DNA of 64,000 bases. It comes from Pigmentiphaga sp. NML080357 (GTDB taxonomy: Bacteria > Pseudomonadota > Gammaproteobacteria > Burkholderiales > Burkholderiaceae_B). Shown one piece after another: positions 1 through 7,673 of this stretch (the stretch's first letter is position 1; each line of letters opens with the position of its first letter). The notes under the pieces are model-generated. The model ran no database searches. It was given only the letters and a program-made list of their open reading frames with translations, and was not told where the DNA came from. The stretch is from positions 173,332 through 237,331 of the forward strand of contig NZ_NINW01000041.1 in the NCBI RefSeq assembly GCF_002188465.1, given 5' to 3'. A program made the translations under genes and the position numbers.

Positions 1-341
1 GCGAGCTTGAAAATCGGAATGACGATGCTGGCGCAAAAGACCACGGCGGCCACGAAATACGATTGGTCGTGCCACAGGTAGACCACGCCGCTCATGATGG
101 TGTTGGATTGCGTACCGAACAGGGTGCCGGTCGTCATGATGGGCAACAGGTTGGCCGGCAGGTAAAGCACCATGGCGGCCAGCAGAAACGCCCAGGTGCG
201 GCGCAGGCTGTCGGGCTTGCGCAGGTTCAGGGCCGCGCCGCAGCGGGTGCACGCCGAGCCCGCGCGGGAGCGCGGGAAAATGGCGGTGCATTGCGGACAC
301 TCCACCACGCCGGCCTGCGCCGCCGTACGCACCGGCTTCAT
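1..341 (-). CDS. pqiA: PqiA/LetA-family inner-membrane protein, second half-unit (partial)
   Basis: This is the 5' part (about 113 codons) of a gene that runs off the left edge of the window. The start ATG overlaps the stop of the upstream gene as ATGA, so the two are translationally coupled. The N-terminus carries two CxxC zinc-binding pairs (ECPQC and CTRCG) followed by hydrophobic segments (around LLAAMVLYLPANLLPIM), which is the plan of one PqiA/LetA half. In E. coli PqiA and LetA the two such units are one polypeptide that partners an MCE-domain protein (PqiB/LetB) in lipid transport across the envelope. An MCE gene would be expected next, outside the window. The family assignment is firm; the role is by homology. 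Confidence 0.85.
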   Translation of the reverse strand, partial: MKPVRTAAQAGVVECPQCTAIFPRSRAGSACTRCGAALNLRKPDSLRRTWAFLLAAMVLYLPANLLPIMTTGTLFGTQSNTIMSGVVYLWHDQSYFVAAVVFCASIVIPIFKL

Positions 342-1000
342 CGAGCCTCCTCCGCCATGCGCACGCGATCGGCCTTCTCGACCGATTCGGCGTACTCCCA
401 CAGATCCGCCGGGTCGAAACTGACCACGATCGCCAGCAGCACCGTCAACACCCCGAACGCCCATAGCGCGGGCCCTGGAATCACGGTGGCCATGGCGGAC
501 AGCTTCACCAGCGAAGCCACGATGCCGAGCATGAAGACTTCGATCATGCCCCAAGGCCGGCCCAGGCGCACGACGCGCACGACGGCGCCGAAACCGGCGG
601 GGACGCGACCGCCCGACAGCGGCACCAGGAGGTAGGCCAGCAAGCCGAGTTCGAGCAGCGGGAACAGCATGGTGGTGGCAAGGACCAGCAGCGCGACCGA
701 GAACATGTCCTCCTGCGCCAGGGCCCTGACGGCGCCCCATACGGTGGTTTGCGTGCTCACGCCCTGGATTTCCATCGTGACGATGGGAAAGGCGTTGCAG
801 ATGACGTATACGATCAGGCTGGCCAGCACGATGGGCAGCAAGATGGGATAGCGCCGGTCGTTGTTGCGATAGAGCTCCGTACCGCAGCGCTGGCAATAGG
901 CGCGTTCGCCGGGGACGAGCGCGAGCCTGCGGTAGGCGGCGTCGCAATGCGGGCACAGCTTCAGGGCCGTATCGGCGCGGCAACTCGAAGGCAGCGGCAT
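338..1000 (-). CDS. pqiA: PqiA/LetA-family inner-membrane protein, first half-unit
   Basis: A 220-residue protein with an N-terminal zinc ribbon (LCPHC and YCQRCG) followed by about four membrane segments, the architecture of one PqiA half. I chose the ATG at 1000 because it places the CxxC motif close to the N-terminus as in relatives; in-frame starts at 1048 or 1162 would run through the probable promoter and add an unrelated tail. No strong Shine-Dalgarno is visible before any of these starts. It is coupled to the following pqiA-like gene by a 4-base overlap. A palindrome at 1049-1066 lies in its promoter region. The predicted role is lipid handling at the inner membrane together with a downstream MCE protein. 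Confidence 0.85.
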   Translation of the reverse strand: MPLPSSCRADTALKLCPHCDAAYRRLALVPGERAYCQRCGTELYRNNDRRYPILLPIVLASLIVYVICNAFPIVTMEIQGVSTQTTVWGAVRALAQEDMFSVALLVLATTMLFPLLELGLLAYLLVPLSGGRVPAGFGAVVRVVRLGRPWGMIEVFMLGIVASLVKLSAMATVIPGPALWAFGVLTVLLAIVVSFDPADLWEYAESVEKADRVRMAEEAR

Positions 1001-1048
1001 GGGGATGGGGCCTGGATGCGGGACGGCGCCTGCCGGCCGCAAAGGCAT

Positions 1049-1066
1049 ATACAAACACCGTTGTAT
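1049..1066. promoter_or_regulatory. Palindrome in the pqiA promoter region
   Basis: ATACAA and TTGTAT arms are separated by ACACCG. On the minus strand a TTTACA element lies just upstream of the palindrome, so the palindrome occupies the spacer of a plausible -35/-10 promoter for the pqiA pair. This is the layout of a repressor operator. No regulator gene of an obvious matching type is adjacent. Confidence 0.4.
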
Positions 1067-1178
1067 GTAAACACTCCGTGCATGATATAGCAGAACCGGC
1101 CGGCCGCCCCACTCGGGGAGAGGCGGTGGCGACGCATCCGCCTGTTGACGGGCGCCGTCCATTTACTTATCCTGCATC

Positions 1179-1199
1179 ACATACTTGAGTATTGATACT
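1179..1199. promoter_or_regulatory. Operator-like triple repeat upstream of the crotonase gene
   Basis: Three alternating pentamers ATACT-TG-AGTAT-TG-ATACT make two overlapping palindromes. They sit about 45 bases before the crotonase start. The 10-mer ACATACTTGA at 1179-1188 recurs exactly at 13355-13364 upstream of another island operon. The neighbouring marR gene makes a MarR-type operator the simplest reading. Confidence 0.45.
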
Positions 1200-1244
1200 A
1201 CCTTCCACCGTTCACGGCGGACACGCCGCCATACAGGACTTTCC

Positions 1245-1970
1245 ATGTCGAATGCGCACGCCAATGCCGCCGGCTCCGGCTTTACGTACTCCACCGAAGA
1301 CGGATGGGGACATCTGCGACTGGACAGGCCGCAGGCGGGCAACCGGGTCGCGCTGGAAGCGCTGGCTGCCATGACGGCCCTGCTCGACAGCGAACGCGGA
1401 CGCGCGGGCGTCCTCCTCCTGTCGGCGGCGGGACCGGATTTCTGCCTGGGCCGGGAACGGGCCGAGCAGGCCGCCCCGATCCCCCCTTTCGACGCGTTCA
1501 GGCCGGTCGCCGCCTTCTACCGCGCCTTGTCGGAGTTTCCCGGCCTCACGATCTCCGCCGTGCAGGGACGGGCGGCGGGATTCGGCGTGGGCATGGCCCT
1601 GCGCACGGACGTATGCCTGGCATCCGACGACGCGAGTTTCACGCTCGACGAAATCCCGCACGGCATCCCGCCCATGTTCGTGCTGAGCGAACTGGTCGAC
1701 CACATGCATCCCAAGCATCTGATGGAAATGGTGCTGACCGGCCGCACGGTGGCGGCCCCGGAGGCGCTCGCCATGGGCATCGCCTCGCGGACCCTGCCCG
1801 CCGGCCAATTGCTGTCCACGGCCAGGGAAATGGCCGGACGGCTGTCGGGATCCAAGGCGGACCTGGTGGCAGTGTGCAAGCGCTATACGCGGCAGATCCG
1901 CGCCGTGCCTCATGCCAGCCGCCTCGATGCGGCGCTGAGCGCGCAGACGCGCTATGCCGTGGGCGGCTGA
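1245..1970 (+). CDS. Enoyl-CoA hydratase/isomerase (crotonase) family protein
   Basis: A 241-residue crotonase-fold protein, slightly short for the family (about 260). The hallmarks are the oxyanion-hole regions around CLGRERAEQ and QGRAAGFGVGMAL, and the conserved segment ending in SFTLDEIPHGIPP. The first catalytic glutamate of classical enoyl-CoA hydratase (after the Gly-rich turn) is not in its usual place, whereas the second (in LDEI) is, so it may be an isomerase, hydrolase or a hydratase variant. The ATG at 1245 was preferred to one at 1185 because homology begins there and the upstream stretch holds operator-like repeats. It is convergent with marR, with only a few bases between their ends. 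It presumably acts on a CoA thioester in the island's catabolic route; the substrate is unknown. Confidence 0.8.
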   Translation: MSNAHANAAGSGFTYSTEDGWGHLRLDRPQAGNRVALEALAAMTALLDSERGRAGVLLLSAAGPDFCLGRERAEQAAPIPPFDAFRPVAAFYRALSEFPGLTISAVQGRAAGFGVGMALRTDVCLASDDASFTLDEIPHGIPPMFVLSELVDHMHPKHLMEMVLTGRTVAAPEALAMGIASRTLPAGQLLSTAREMAGRLSGSKADLVAVCKRYTRQIRAVPHASRLDAALSAQTRYAVGG

Positions 1971-1979
1971 AACGGCCGT

Positions 1980-2504
1980 TCAGTTCAGCGCCAGCCCGAA
2001 CCCGGCGTAGAAGGCGAAGATTTCCATGGCCGCGCGCTGGTCCGTTTCCGACAGCTTGCCGTGGAAGTACTGCACTTCCCTGTGCAAGTCTTCGACGATG
2101 GCGTGCAGGATCTCCACACCCGCCGGCGTCACGCAAGCCCAGGTGGCGCGACGGTCTTCTTCCGACGGCACGCGGCGGACGTAGCCGCTGTCCTCGAGCT
2201 TGGTGACGAGCCTGGACGCCAGCGCGGACGACGAAATGTCGAGGCGTTCGGCCACCTGCCCGATGGGCAGGCGCTGGTCGGGCGAGCCATAGATCTGCAC
2301 TAGCGCCTGCTGTTCCAGCGGCTCGAGCCCGTGCTTGCGCACGCAGTCGTCGATGATGCGCTGGACCCGCCGTATGACGTACCTGGCGGACGCCACGTTC
2401 TGCATGTAATCGTGGAACTCGTAAGAGTGGAAACCGTGGTTCGTGTCGACCCACTTGACGAATCGCAAACCGCTTTTTTCCGGGCTGACGCGCTTTCCGG
2501 CCAT
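1980..2504 (-). CDS. MarR-family winged-helix transcriptional regulator
   Basis: A 174-residue protein with the MarR plan: an N-terminal dimerisation helix, then a winged helix-turn-helix around LPIGQVAERLDISSSALASR, the wing with a conserved acidic-basic turn (PSEEDRRAT), and a C-terminal dimerisation helix. It is the only intact regulator inside the 1-15 kb island and lies between the crotonase gene and the first Bug receptor gene. Palindromes resembling operators occur upstream of it (2579-2595) and across the island, so it is a plausible island-wide repressor; that link is inference. The lost stop codon of the upstream Bug gene means ribosomes could run into this gene in another frame. 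Confidence 0.9.
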   Translation of the reverse strand: MAGKRVSPEKSGLRFVKWVDTNHGFHSYEFHDYMQNVASARYVIRRVQRIIDDCVRKHGLEPLEQQALVQIYGSPDQRLPIGQVAERLDISSSALASRLVTKLEDSGYVRRVPSEEDRRATWACVTPAGVEILHAIVEDLHREVQYFHGKLSETDQRAAMEIFAFYAGFGLALN

Positions 2505-2578
2505 GTGTCGTCCTCTTGATTCTTTCCTGCCGCGCGCATGGCGGGATGCGGCAGCCGGGCAAGAAATTTGCCTTTAGT

Positions 2579-2595
2579 AGTGTATCAAAAACACT
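2579..2595. promoter_or_regulatory. Palindrome upstream of marR
   Basis: AGTGT and ACACT arms are separated by ATCAAAA, about 75 bases upstream of the marR start. The position suits autoregulation. The site lies within the read-through extension of the preceding Bug gene. Confidence 0.35.
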
Positions 2596-2628
2596 TACTT
2601 GGAACGGACACTGCGCCGTCGGCGGCGG

Positions 2629-3654
2629 TCGTTCGGGGAAGATGCCGGCGGTCTCGGCAATTCGCCGCCAGCTGCTCACGGCCCCCTTCAGCATGCCGGC
2701 GAACTCCTCCGGACTGGTGCCGACCGGCTCGGCGCCTTCGGCTACGAGGAGCCTGGCCACCTCTTCGTCGCGCAATAGCGCACGCACCTCGCCATTCAAG
2801 CGCGCCACCACCTCGGCCGGCGTTCCCTTGGGCGCGGCCAGGCCATGCCACAGTCCGCTCTCCAGATCCACCCCCTGCTCCCTGAAGGTCGGCACGTCGG
2901 GAAGCAGGGGCGAACGGCGGCTTGCCGCGATGCCGATCGCGCGCAGCCGCCCTTCCCGGACGTGGGGCAGGACCGGAACGACACTGGCCACGCTCATTTG
3001 CGTCTCGTTCGAAATCGTGGACAGCATGGCCGGCGCACCGCCACCATAAGGAACGTGGACCAGCTTCAATCCCATGGTGGTCTGCACCAGCTCGGCGAAC
3101 AGGTGATTGACGGTTCCCTGGCCCACCGACGAATAGTTCAGGCTTCCCGGAGGCCGGCTCTTCGCATAAGCCTTGAACGCCGCGAGCGAATCGGCAGGCA
3201 CGCCGGGATGCACCACCATGACGAAAGGCGCCTTGGCGATGAGCGAAATCGGCGCGAAATCGTTCATCGGATCGAAGGGCACGGTCTTGAAGATGCTGGG
3301 GTACACCGGCAGCGCGGTCCCTGCCCACAAGAGGGTATAGCCGTCCGGCTTGGCACGCGCGACCTGGCTGGAGCCGATCATGCCCGCCGCCCCGGCGCGA
3401 TTCAGCACGACGACCGGCTGTTTCAACCGTTCCTCCAGCTTGCGCGCGACGAGCCGCGCGACCGGATCGACCCCGCCACCCGCCGCATAGGGAACCACGA
3501 TGGTGACGGGACGCGATGGATAGCGCTCCTGGGCGGCGCCTGGCATGCCCGCGGCCATCAAGACGAGGCCGGCGCCCACGCAGCCGGCGACGGCGGAAGC
3601 GCCGGGGCTGGAACGAACGGCATGAGGCACTCCCGTATCGCGATGCATGGGCAT
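2629..3654 (-). CDS. Bug-family (TctC) periplasmic substrate-binding protein with lost stop codon
   Basis: Bug proteins are Sec-exported receptors that bind small carboxylated solutes for tripartite tricarboxylate transporters. This one has a signal peptide (ending near GAAQERYPSRP) and the family landmarks IVVPYAAGGGVD, KPDGYTLL, LVHVPYGGGAP and LAAPKGTPAEVV. The start at 3654 has a good AGGAGAGGG ribosome-binding site. The family domain ends at residue 341 with GIFPE, where a stop is expected; the next codon is CGA at 2631-2629, one transition from TGA. With no stop the frame stays open to 1639, adding about 330 Arg/Ala-rich residues that are only a shadow of marR and the crotonase gene. 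The end given here is the end of the recognisable domain plus the mutated stop position. Confidence 0.75.
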
Positions 3655-3733
3655 TTCCCCTCTCCTGGCCGGCGGCCAAAGCTACTTATCTAAATATATG
3701 ACTCAAGTTATTTTTTATTCATTGGCATAGTCG

Positions 3734-3748
3734 ATGATTGACAATCAT
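3734..3748. promoter_or_regulatory. Perfect 15-bp palindrome between Bug and cupin genes
   Basis: ATGATTG-A-CAATCAT is perfectly symmetrical and lies in the AT-rich divergent promoter region (3655-3820) shared by the Bug gene and the cupin gene. It is a candidate operator, separate in sequence from the TCAAGTA-type site next to it. Confidence 0.4.
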
Positions 3749-3750
3749 GG

Positions 3751-3769
3751 TTCAAGTAAATATCTTGAA
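3751..3769. promoter_or_regulatory. TTCAAG-N7-CTTGAA palindrome in the divergent promoter region
   Basis: TTCAAG and CTTGAA arms flank a 7-base AT spacer. The left arm extends to TTCAAGTA, the same octamer as at 7481-7488 and the complement of the TACTTGA core at 1182-1188 and 13358-13364. It probably marks the binding site of a regulator common to the island operons. Confidence 0.45.
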
Positions 3770-3820
3770 TAACTCACTTCAGTAAATCAATACGGCCCAT
3801 TCCCCCGGGAGCTCGACACG

Positions 3821-4585
3821 ATGATCATCGCCATATCGGACACCGCTGCCAGGCAGCGATCGGCGGTACTGGCCGCGGACGGCATCATTCCCCCGAGCCG
3901 CATCGAGTACATCGGAAGCCGGCCAGGCCGCGGCGGCGCCGGGCAGCCCCAGGCGTTCACCATCGAGATGACGCCGGGGCAGGAATTTGGCGCCCACTAC
4001 CACACCGTGGACCAGTACCAGGTGATTCTTCATGGCGAGGGGCGCATAGGCCGGCGGGAAGTCTCGACCTACTCGGTGCACTACACCGACCGCTACACCG
4101 GCTATGGTCCCCTGGTCGCCGGCGAGAGCGCCATGCACTACATGACGCTGCGCGCCGAGGCCGACCCGGGCCCGCAATACATGGGCCAGCCGGGGGCCAG
4201 GGAGCGGATGCGGCCGTCCAAGCGCCGGTTCCTGCTGAAATGCGACATTCCCACGCTGGGCGCCGAGGAGCTGGCGCGGCTGGAGCAGCCCCGGATCGAT
4301 ACGCTGTTTCCCGCGCACGACGATGGCGTCCTGGCCCTCGCGTGGCGGCTCGGTCCGTCCATGACGGCCTTGGCCCCCGACCCTGCGCAGGGCGGCGGCC
4401 AGTTCCTGCTGGTCATGGACGGTGAACTTCTGCTCGATGAACCCCTGGGACGCCACTCGACGATCTTCGTCCATCCCGGCGATGAAAGCGTCGCCATGCG
4501 GGCCGGCGCCGCCGGGGCCCAGGTCCTGCTGATGCAGTTCCCGCGCGGCGGTCAGGCGGAGACAGCGCCCTCCTCCCCGCAGTAA
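3821..4585 (+). CDS. Cupin-domain protein of unknown function
   Basis: A 254-residue protein. The N-terminal half holds a cupin metal site of the form HYHTVDQYQVILHGEGRIG (residues about 65-85), where two histidines and a downstream acidic residue could bind a metal. The C-terminal half (FLLVMDGELLLDEPLG) looks like a second, degenerate beta-barrel. There is no signal peptide, so it is cytoplasmic. A GGGAGC ribosome-binding site precedes the ATG. It is transcribed divergently from the Bug gene at 3654 and convergently with the TauD gene. Cupins of this kind are often small dioxygenases, isomerases or dehydratases; I cannot name a substrate. Confidence 0.7.
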   Translation: MIIAISDTAARQRSAVLAADGIIPPSRIEYIGSRPGRGGAGQPQAFTIEMTPGQEFGAHYHTVDQYQVILHGEGRIGRREVSTYSVHYTDRYTGYGPLVAGESAMHYMTLRAEADPGPQYMGQPGARERMRPSKRRFLLKCDIPTLGAEELARLEQPRIDTLFPAHDDGVLALAWRLGPSMTALAPDPAQGGGQFLLVMDGELLLDEPLGRHSTIFVHPGDESVAMRAGAAGAQVLLMQFPRGGQAETAPSSPQ

Positions 4586-4606
4586 TGCGCGGGCCCGGCG
4601 CCGGAT

Positions 4607-5611
4607 TCAACTCGGCAGGCGCGCCAGCCCATAGCCGTTGAGCTGGGGAAAGTCGGGCGGCAGACGCCGGCGCTCGCGGCACGTGAGCCAAAGCCGCAGC
4701 ATGTGGCGCTCGCGCCCCGGCTCGGGCCAATCCTCGAAGTCCGTGCGCGAATGCAGCATCGTGTAGTTGTTGCACAGCTGGATATCGCCCGGGTTCAGGT
4801 CCATGTCGAGATGCAGCCGCGGATCGCGCGCCAGCTCGTCCAGGCAATCCAGCGCTTCCACCTCGAGCGCGGCGAGGGGCTGCCCGAGTTTCGCGGCGCC
4901 CGCTTCGATCTGGGCACGCACATACCGGCAGCTGACCAGGCCGTCCACCTGTCCGAATACCGGCACGCGATGCGGCGTGACGGGCGCATCGCTCAGGGCG
5001 GCCTCGCGCCGGATGTAATGGAACCCCCGGTACAACGGCGCCAGGTACTCGGGATGGCGGCGCCGGATCTCGTTGTGCAGCGTCAGCGCGCTGACGATGC
5101 TGCTTGCGCCGCCGGACTTGGCGCGCCGCAGGCACATGAGCCCGACCTCGTCGCAGCCGTCGGAATGGAAGGGCAAGTGCGCGTTGGTTTCGTAGCCGCG
5201 CACGTCGATCTTGCCGAACTGGCGCCCGTAGTCCTTGACGTGGCCCAGCAGTTCGCCGCGCGGGTTCTGCATGACGGCCATGCCCAGATACGCCCCGAGT
5301 CCCCAGAAGACCATGCCCGCCTCTTCATCGGTATAGCGCTCGGCGGGAAACCCGGTCAGCACCGCAAAGCCCCGGCCGCGTTCGATCTCGCGGGCGCAGC
5401 GTTCGAGCTTGGCCGCCACGCGCGGCAACGGGAAAGTCTCGCGGTCGACCTGCGGCAGTTCCAGCCCGCGCGCCTGCGCAGCGCGCAATGCGCGCTCGAT
5501 CTCCTCCAGCTCGTCGTCGGTGAAGGCCTCCATCCAATCCCGCCGCGCGCCGAGTTCGGCGCCGATCCAGGCATCCGGCGATGTGATGGCATCCATGTAG
5601 ACCGCAGACAT
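4607..5611 (-). CDS. TauD/TfdA-family 2-oxoglutarate-dependent dioxygenase
   Basis: A 334-residue non-heme Fe(II)/2-oxoglutarate dioxygenase. The iron-binding facial triad is visible as H149-x-D151 in PFHSDGCD and a distal histidine in NNYTMLHSRTDF; the 2-oxoglutarate-binding arginine follows in RHMLRLWL. The start at 5611 has a GAGGAGA ribosome-binding site. It is the last gene of a Bug-aldolase-dioxygenase operon reading leftward. A close paralogue lies at 11225-12244 and shares long segments such as DVRGYETNAHLPFH. Family members hydroxylate and thereby cleave C-S, C-N or C-O bonds in compounds such as taurine, sulfate esters or betaines; the substrate here is unknown. Confidence 0.85.
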   Translation of the reverse strand: MSAVYMDAITSPDAWIGAELGARRDWMEAFTDDELEEIERALRAAQARGLELPQVDRETFPLPRVAAKLERCAREIERGRGFAVLTGFPAERYTDEEAGMVFWGLGAYLGMAVMQNPRGELLGHVKDYGRQFGKIDVRGYETNAHLPFHSDGCDEVGLMCLRRAKSGGASSIVSALTLHNEIRRRHPEYLAPLYRGFHYIRREAALSDAPVTPHRVPVFGQVDGLVSCRYVRAQIEAGAAKLGQPLAALEVEALDCLDELARDPRLHLDMDLNPGDIQLCNNYTMLHSRTDFEDWPEPGRERHMLRLWLTCRERRRLPPDFPQLNGYGLARLPS

Positions 5612-5664
5612 ATGCGTCGTTCTCCTCGTTCTCCAGCTGTTCGCCGGACGGTACGCCACCGGTC

Positions 5665-6432
5665 CTAGCCGGCGGCGGCCGTCCGCATGGAAGCAAGGCC
5701 GCCGCGCAATGCGGCGCCAAGCAGAAAGGTGAGCATCATCGTGTGATAGGTCATGCCCATGGCCACATGTTCCCGGCAATCGTCGCCGGAAAACGCGTTG
5801 GCCCCGACTGCCACGCCGGCGCGCTTGCAGGCGGCCACGCATTCGGCAACCGCCGCGCGCACCGCCGGGTGCTTGCCTTCGCCGGACAAGCCCAGCGAAT
5901 AGGACAGGTCGGTTGGCCCCACGCACACCGCGTCCACGCCAGGCACGGCGAGGATGTCGTCTAGATTGGCCATCGCGGCGGCGGTCTCGATCATCAGGAT
6001 GACGGCGATCGCCCGATCCGATGCCTCGACGTGCGCGGGGCCGCCGGCGAATCCATAGCGGGCCGCGGGCGTCGAAAACGCCACCGAGCGCGACCCGGCC
6101 GGAGGATAGCGGCAGGCCTGCACGATGCGCCGCGCCTGGTCGGCGGTTTCGACGAGCGGCACCTGGATGCCGCAGGCCCCGGCGTCCAGCAGGCGGGGAA
6201 TGTCCCGTTCGAACGTGCGGACGATCGGCGCGAGGCCGACGCCATGCGCGGCGCGGATCGCCTCGCCGACGGTTTCCACGCTGGCGGGGCCATGCTCGTT
6301 GTCGATGACGACGAAATCGTAGCCGGCATAGCCGCACATCTGGATCAGCGCGGGCTGCGGCGTGCCCACGGATATGCCGTGTACGTGCCGGCCCTCGCGC
6401 AACCGCGGGGCGATGCTGTTCTCCAGGTTCAT
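5665..6432 (-). CDS. HpcH/HpaI-family class II aldolase
   Basis: A 255-residue TIM-barrel protein of the HpcH/HpaI family, which cleaves or forms 2-oxo-acid aldols using a divalent metal. Visible family features are FVVIDNEHGP near the N-terminus, the conserved arginine in APIVRTFERD, the metal-binding glutamate in VILMIETAAAM and aspartate in CVGPTDLSYSLG. It lies 28 bases after the Bug gene and 53 bases before the TauD-type gene on the same strand, so all three probably form one operon. It would release pyruvate, glyoxylate or a related oxo-acid plus an aldehyde from the compound handled by the operon. Confidence 0.88.
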   Translation of the reverse strand: MNLENSIAPRLREGRHVHGISVGTPQPALIQMCGYAGYDFVVIDNEHGPASVETVGEAIRAAHGVGLAPIVRTFERDIPRLLDAGACGIQVPLVETADQARRIVQACRYPPAGSRSVAFSTPAARYGFAGGPAHVEASDRAIAVILMIETAAAMANLDDILAVPGVDAVCVGPTDLSYSLGLSGEGKHPAVRAAVAECVAACKRAGVAVGANAFSGDDCREHVAMGMTYHTMMLTFLLGAALRGGLASMRTAAAG

Positions 6433-6460
6433 GCCAGGGCTCCCAAGCGGCCGACGGTCG

Positions 6461-7429
6461 TCATTGAGGCTTCAGATCCATGGCGCCGGCCAGGGTCCTG
6501 AATTTGGCGTTCTCCTTGCGTACGTTGCGCACCGCCGCTTCGCCCACGCTCCACGAAGGCGCCAGCCCCAGCTGTTGCAACTGCGCATTGGTATCCGCGT
6601 CGCGCGCGACCTTCTCCAGCGCCGCCTGCAAGCGCGCATACACGTTCGCGGGCACGCCCTTGGGCACGAATACCCCGAACCAGCCGCCAGCCTCGAAGCC
6701 CGGCAGCCCCTGCTCGGCGATGGTGGGAACCTCGGGCGCCAACGGGCTGCGTTGCAGCGAGGAAATGCCCAGTGCCTTGACCTGTCCGGCCTTGAGCAGC
6801 GGCAGCACGGCCGAGGTATCCGCGACCGTGAACTCGACATGCCCGGCCGCGACGTCGGCCAGGCTGGGGCCGGTCCCCTTGTAGGGTACGTGCAGGAATC
6901 GGATGCCGGCCTCGCGTTCGAACATGGCGATGAAGAAAGGATTGGCGCTGCCGCCGGTGGCGGCGGTGACGGGCTCCTTCTTCCGGCGCGCATAGGCGAT
7001 CAGCTCCGGGATATTGGACGCGGGCACCTTCGTGTTCACGACGAATATCTGCACGCCCGTCGCGGCGATTGCGACCGGCGTGAAGTCGCCGTCGGCATCG
7101 TAGCGGACGCTGGCATTGATCAGCGGCAGGATGGAAATGGTCGCGGTGGACCCCAGCAGCAAGGTGTAGCCGTTGGGCGCGGAAGACGCCACGGCTTGCG
7201 CCCCGATAGCGCCTCCCGCTCCTCCCTTGTTGTCGACGTAGACCGGCTGCCCCAGTTCGCTGCCCAGCTTGTTCGCCAACAGCCGCCCTACCGAATCGAC
7301 CGGCCCGCCGGGCGGGAACGGCACCACCAGTTTGACGGGCGCCGCCGGATACGCCGGTTCGGCAGCGAGCGAGACCGGCGTCAGGGCCGCCATAAAGATC
7401 GTGGAAAGAACGAGGCGCCAAGCTTTCAT
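6461..7429 (-). CDS. Bug-family (TctC) periplasmic substrate-binding protein
   Basis: A 322-residue receptor with a signal peptide cleaved about residue 23 (SLAAEPAYPAAP), followed by VVPFPPGGPVDSVGR, APNGYTLLLGS and FLHVPYKGTGPSLADV. First gene of the leftward operon with the HpaI-type aldolase and TauD-type dioxygenase, which ties uptake of one solute to its oxidation and cleavage. It resembles the receptors at 10189 and 12280 (shared GSTATISILP and GGWFGVF segments) more than the others, so these three probably arose by duplication within the island. An intergenic region of 244 bases separates it from a divergent Bug gene. Confidence 0.9.
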   Translation of the reverse strand: MKAWRLVLSTIFMAALTPVSLAAEPAYPAAPVKLVVPFPPGGPVDSVGRLLANKLGSELGQPVYVDNKGGAGGAIGAQAVASSAPNGYTLLLGSTATISILPLINASVRYDADGDFTPVAIAATGVQIFVVNTKVPASNIPELIAYARRKKEPVTAATGGSANPFFIAMFEREAGIRFLHVPYKGTGPSLADVAAGHVEFTVADTSAVLPLLKAGQVKALGISSLQRSPLAPEVPTIAEQGLPGFEAGGWFGVFVPKGVPANVYARLQAALEKVARDADTNAQLQQLGLAPSWSVGEAAVRNVRKENAKFRTLAGAMDLKPQ

Positions 7430-7480
7430 GATACGTCCGCGTGGAAGTTTCGATCTAGATTAATGCACAAAAATAATTTA

Positions 7481-7488
7481 TTCAAGTA
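7481..7488. promoter_or_regulatory. TTCAAGTA site upstream of the Bug-aldolase-dioxygenase operon
   Basis: This octamer is identical to the left arm of the palindrome at 3751-3769. It lies about 50 bases upstream of the Bug start at 7429, in an AT-rich promoter region. It is listed because of its recurrence across island promoters. Confidence 0.3.
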
Positions 7489-7595
7489 CGATATTTTAGT
7501 TATCGAATCATAAATTGGAGGGCGGCGGATGTCAACGCCGCTCGTTCGCGCTCCTTCAAACGGATATCGCCGGCCCAGAAAAAATAGTGCACAAA

Positions 7596-7617
7596 AGTAT
7601 GGTTTTAAAGTACCATA
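7596..7617. promoter_or_regulatory. TATGGT-N8-ACCATA palindrome in the divergent Bug/Bug region
   Basis: TATGGT (7598-7603) and ACCATA (7612-7617) form an inverted repeat about 60 bases upstream of the Bug start at 7674. The octamer AGTATGGT at 7596-7603 is identical to one arm of the LysR-associated palindrome at 52130-52151, so both could be recognised by related LysR-type regulators. Confidence 0.4.
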
Positions 7618-7673
7618 AAAAGAATAGCAAGCGGCTGCCCATCAGGCGAACAGGTTTTCAGAAGGATGGATCC

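Noticed and set aside
1639..2628. C-terminal extension of the first Bug protein as a true new domain.
   Set aside because: The residues follow marR and the antisense of the crotonase gene in another frame, with biased Arg/Ala content; stop loss explains it better.
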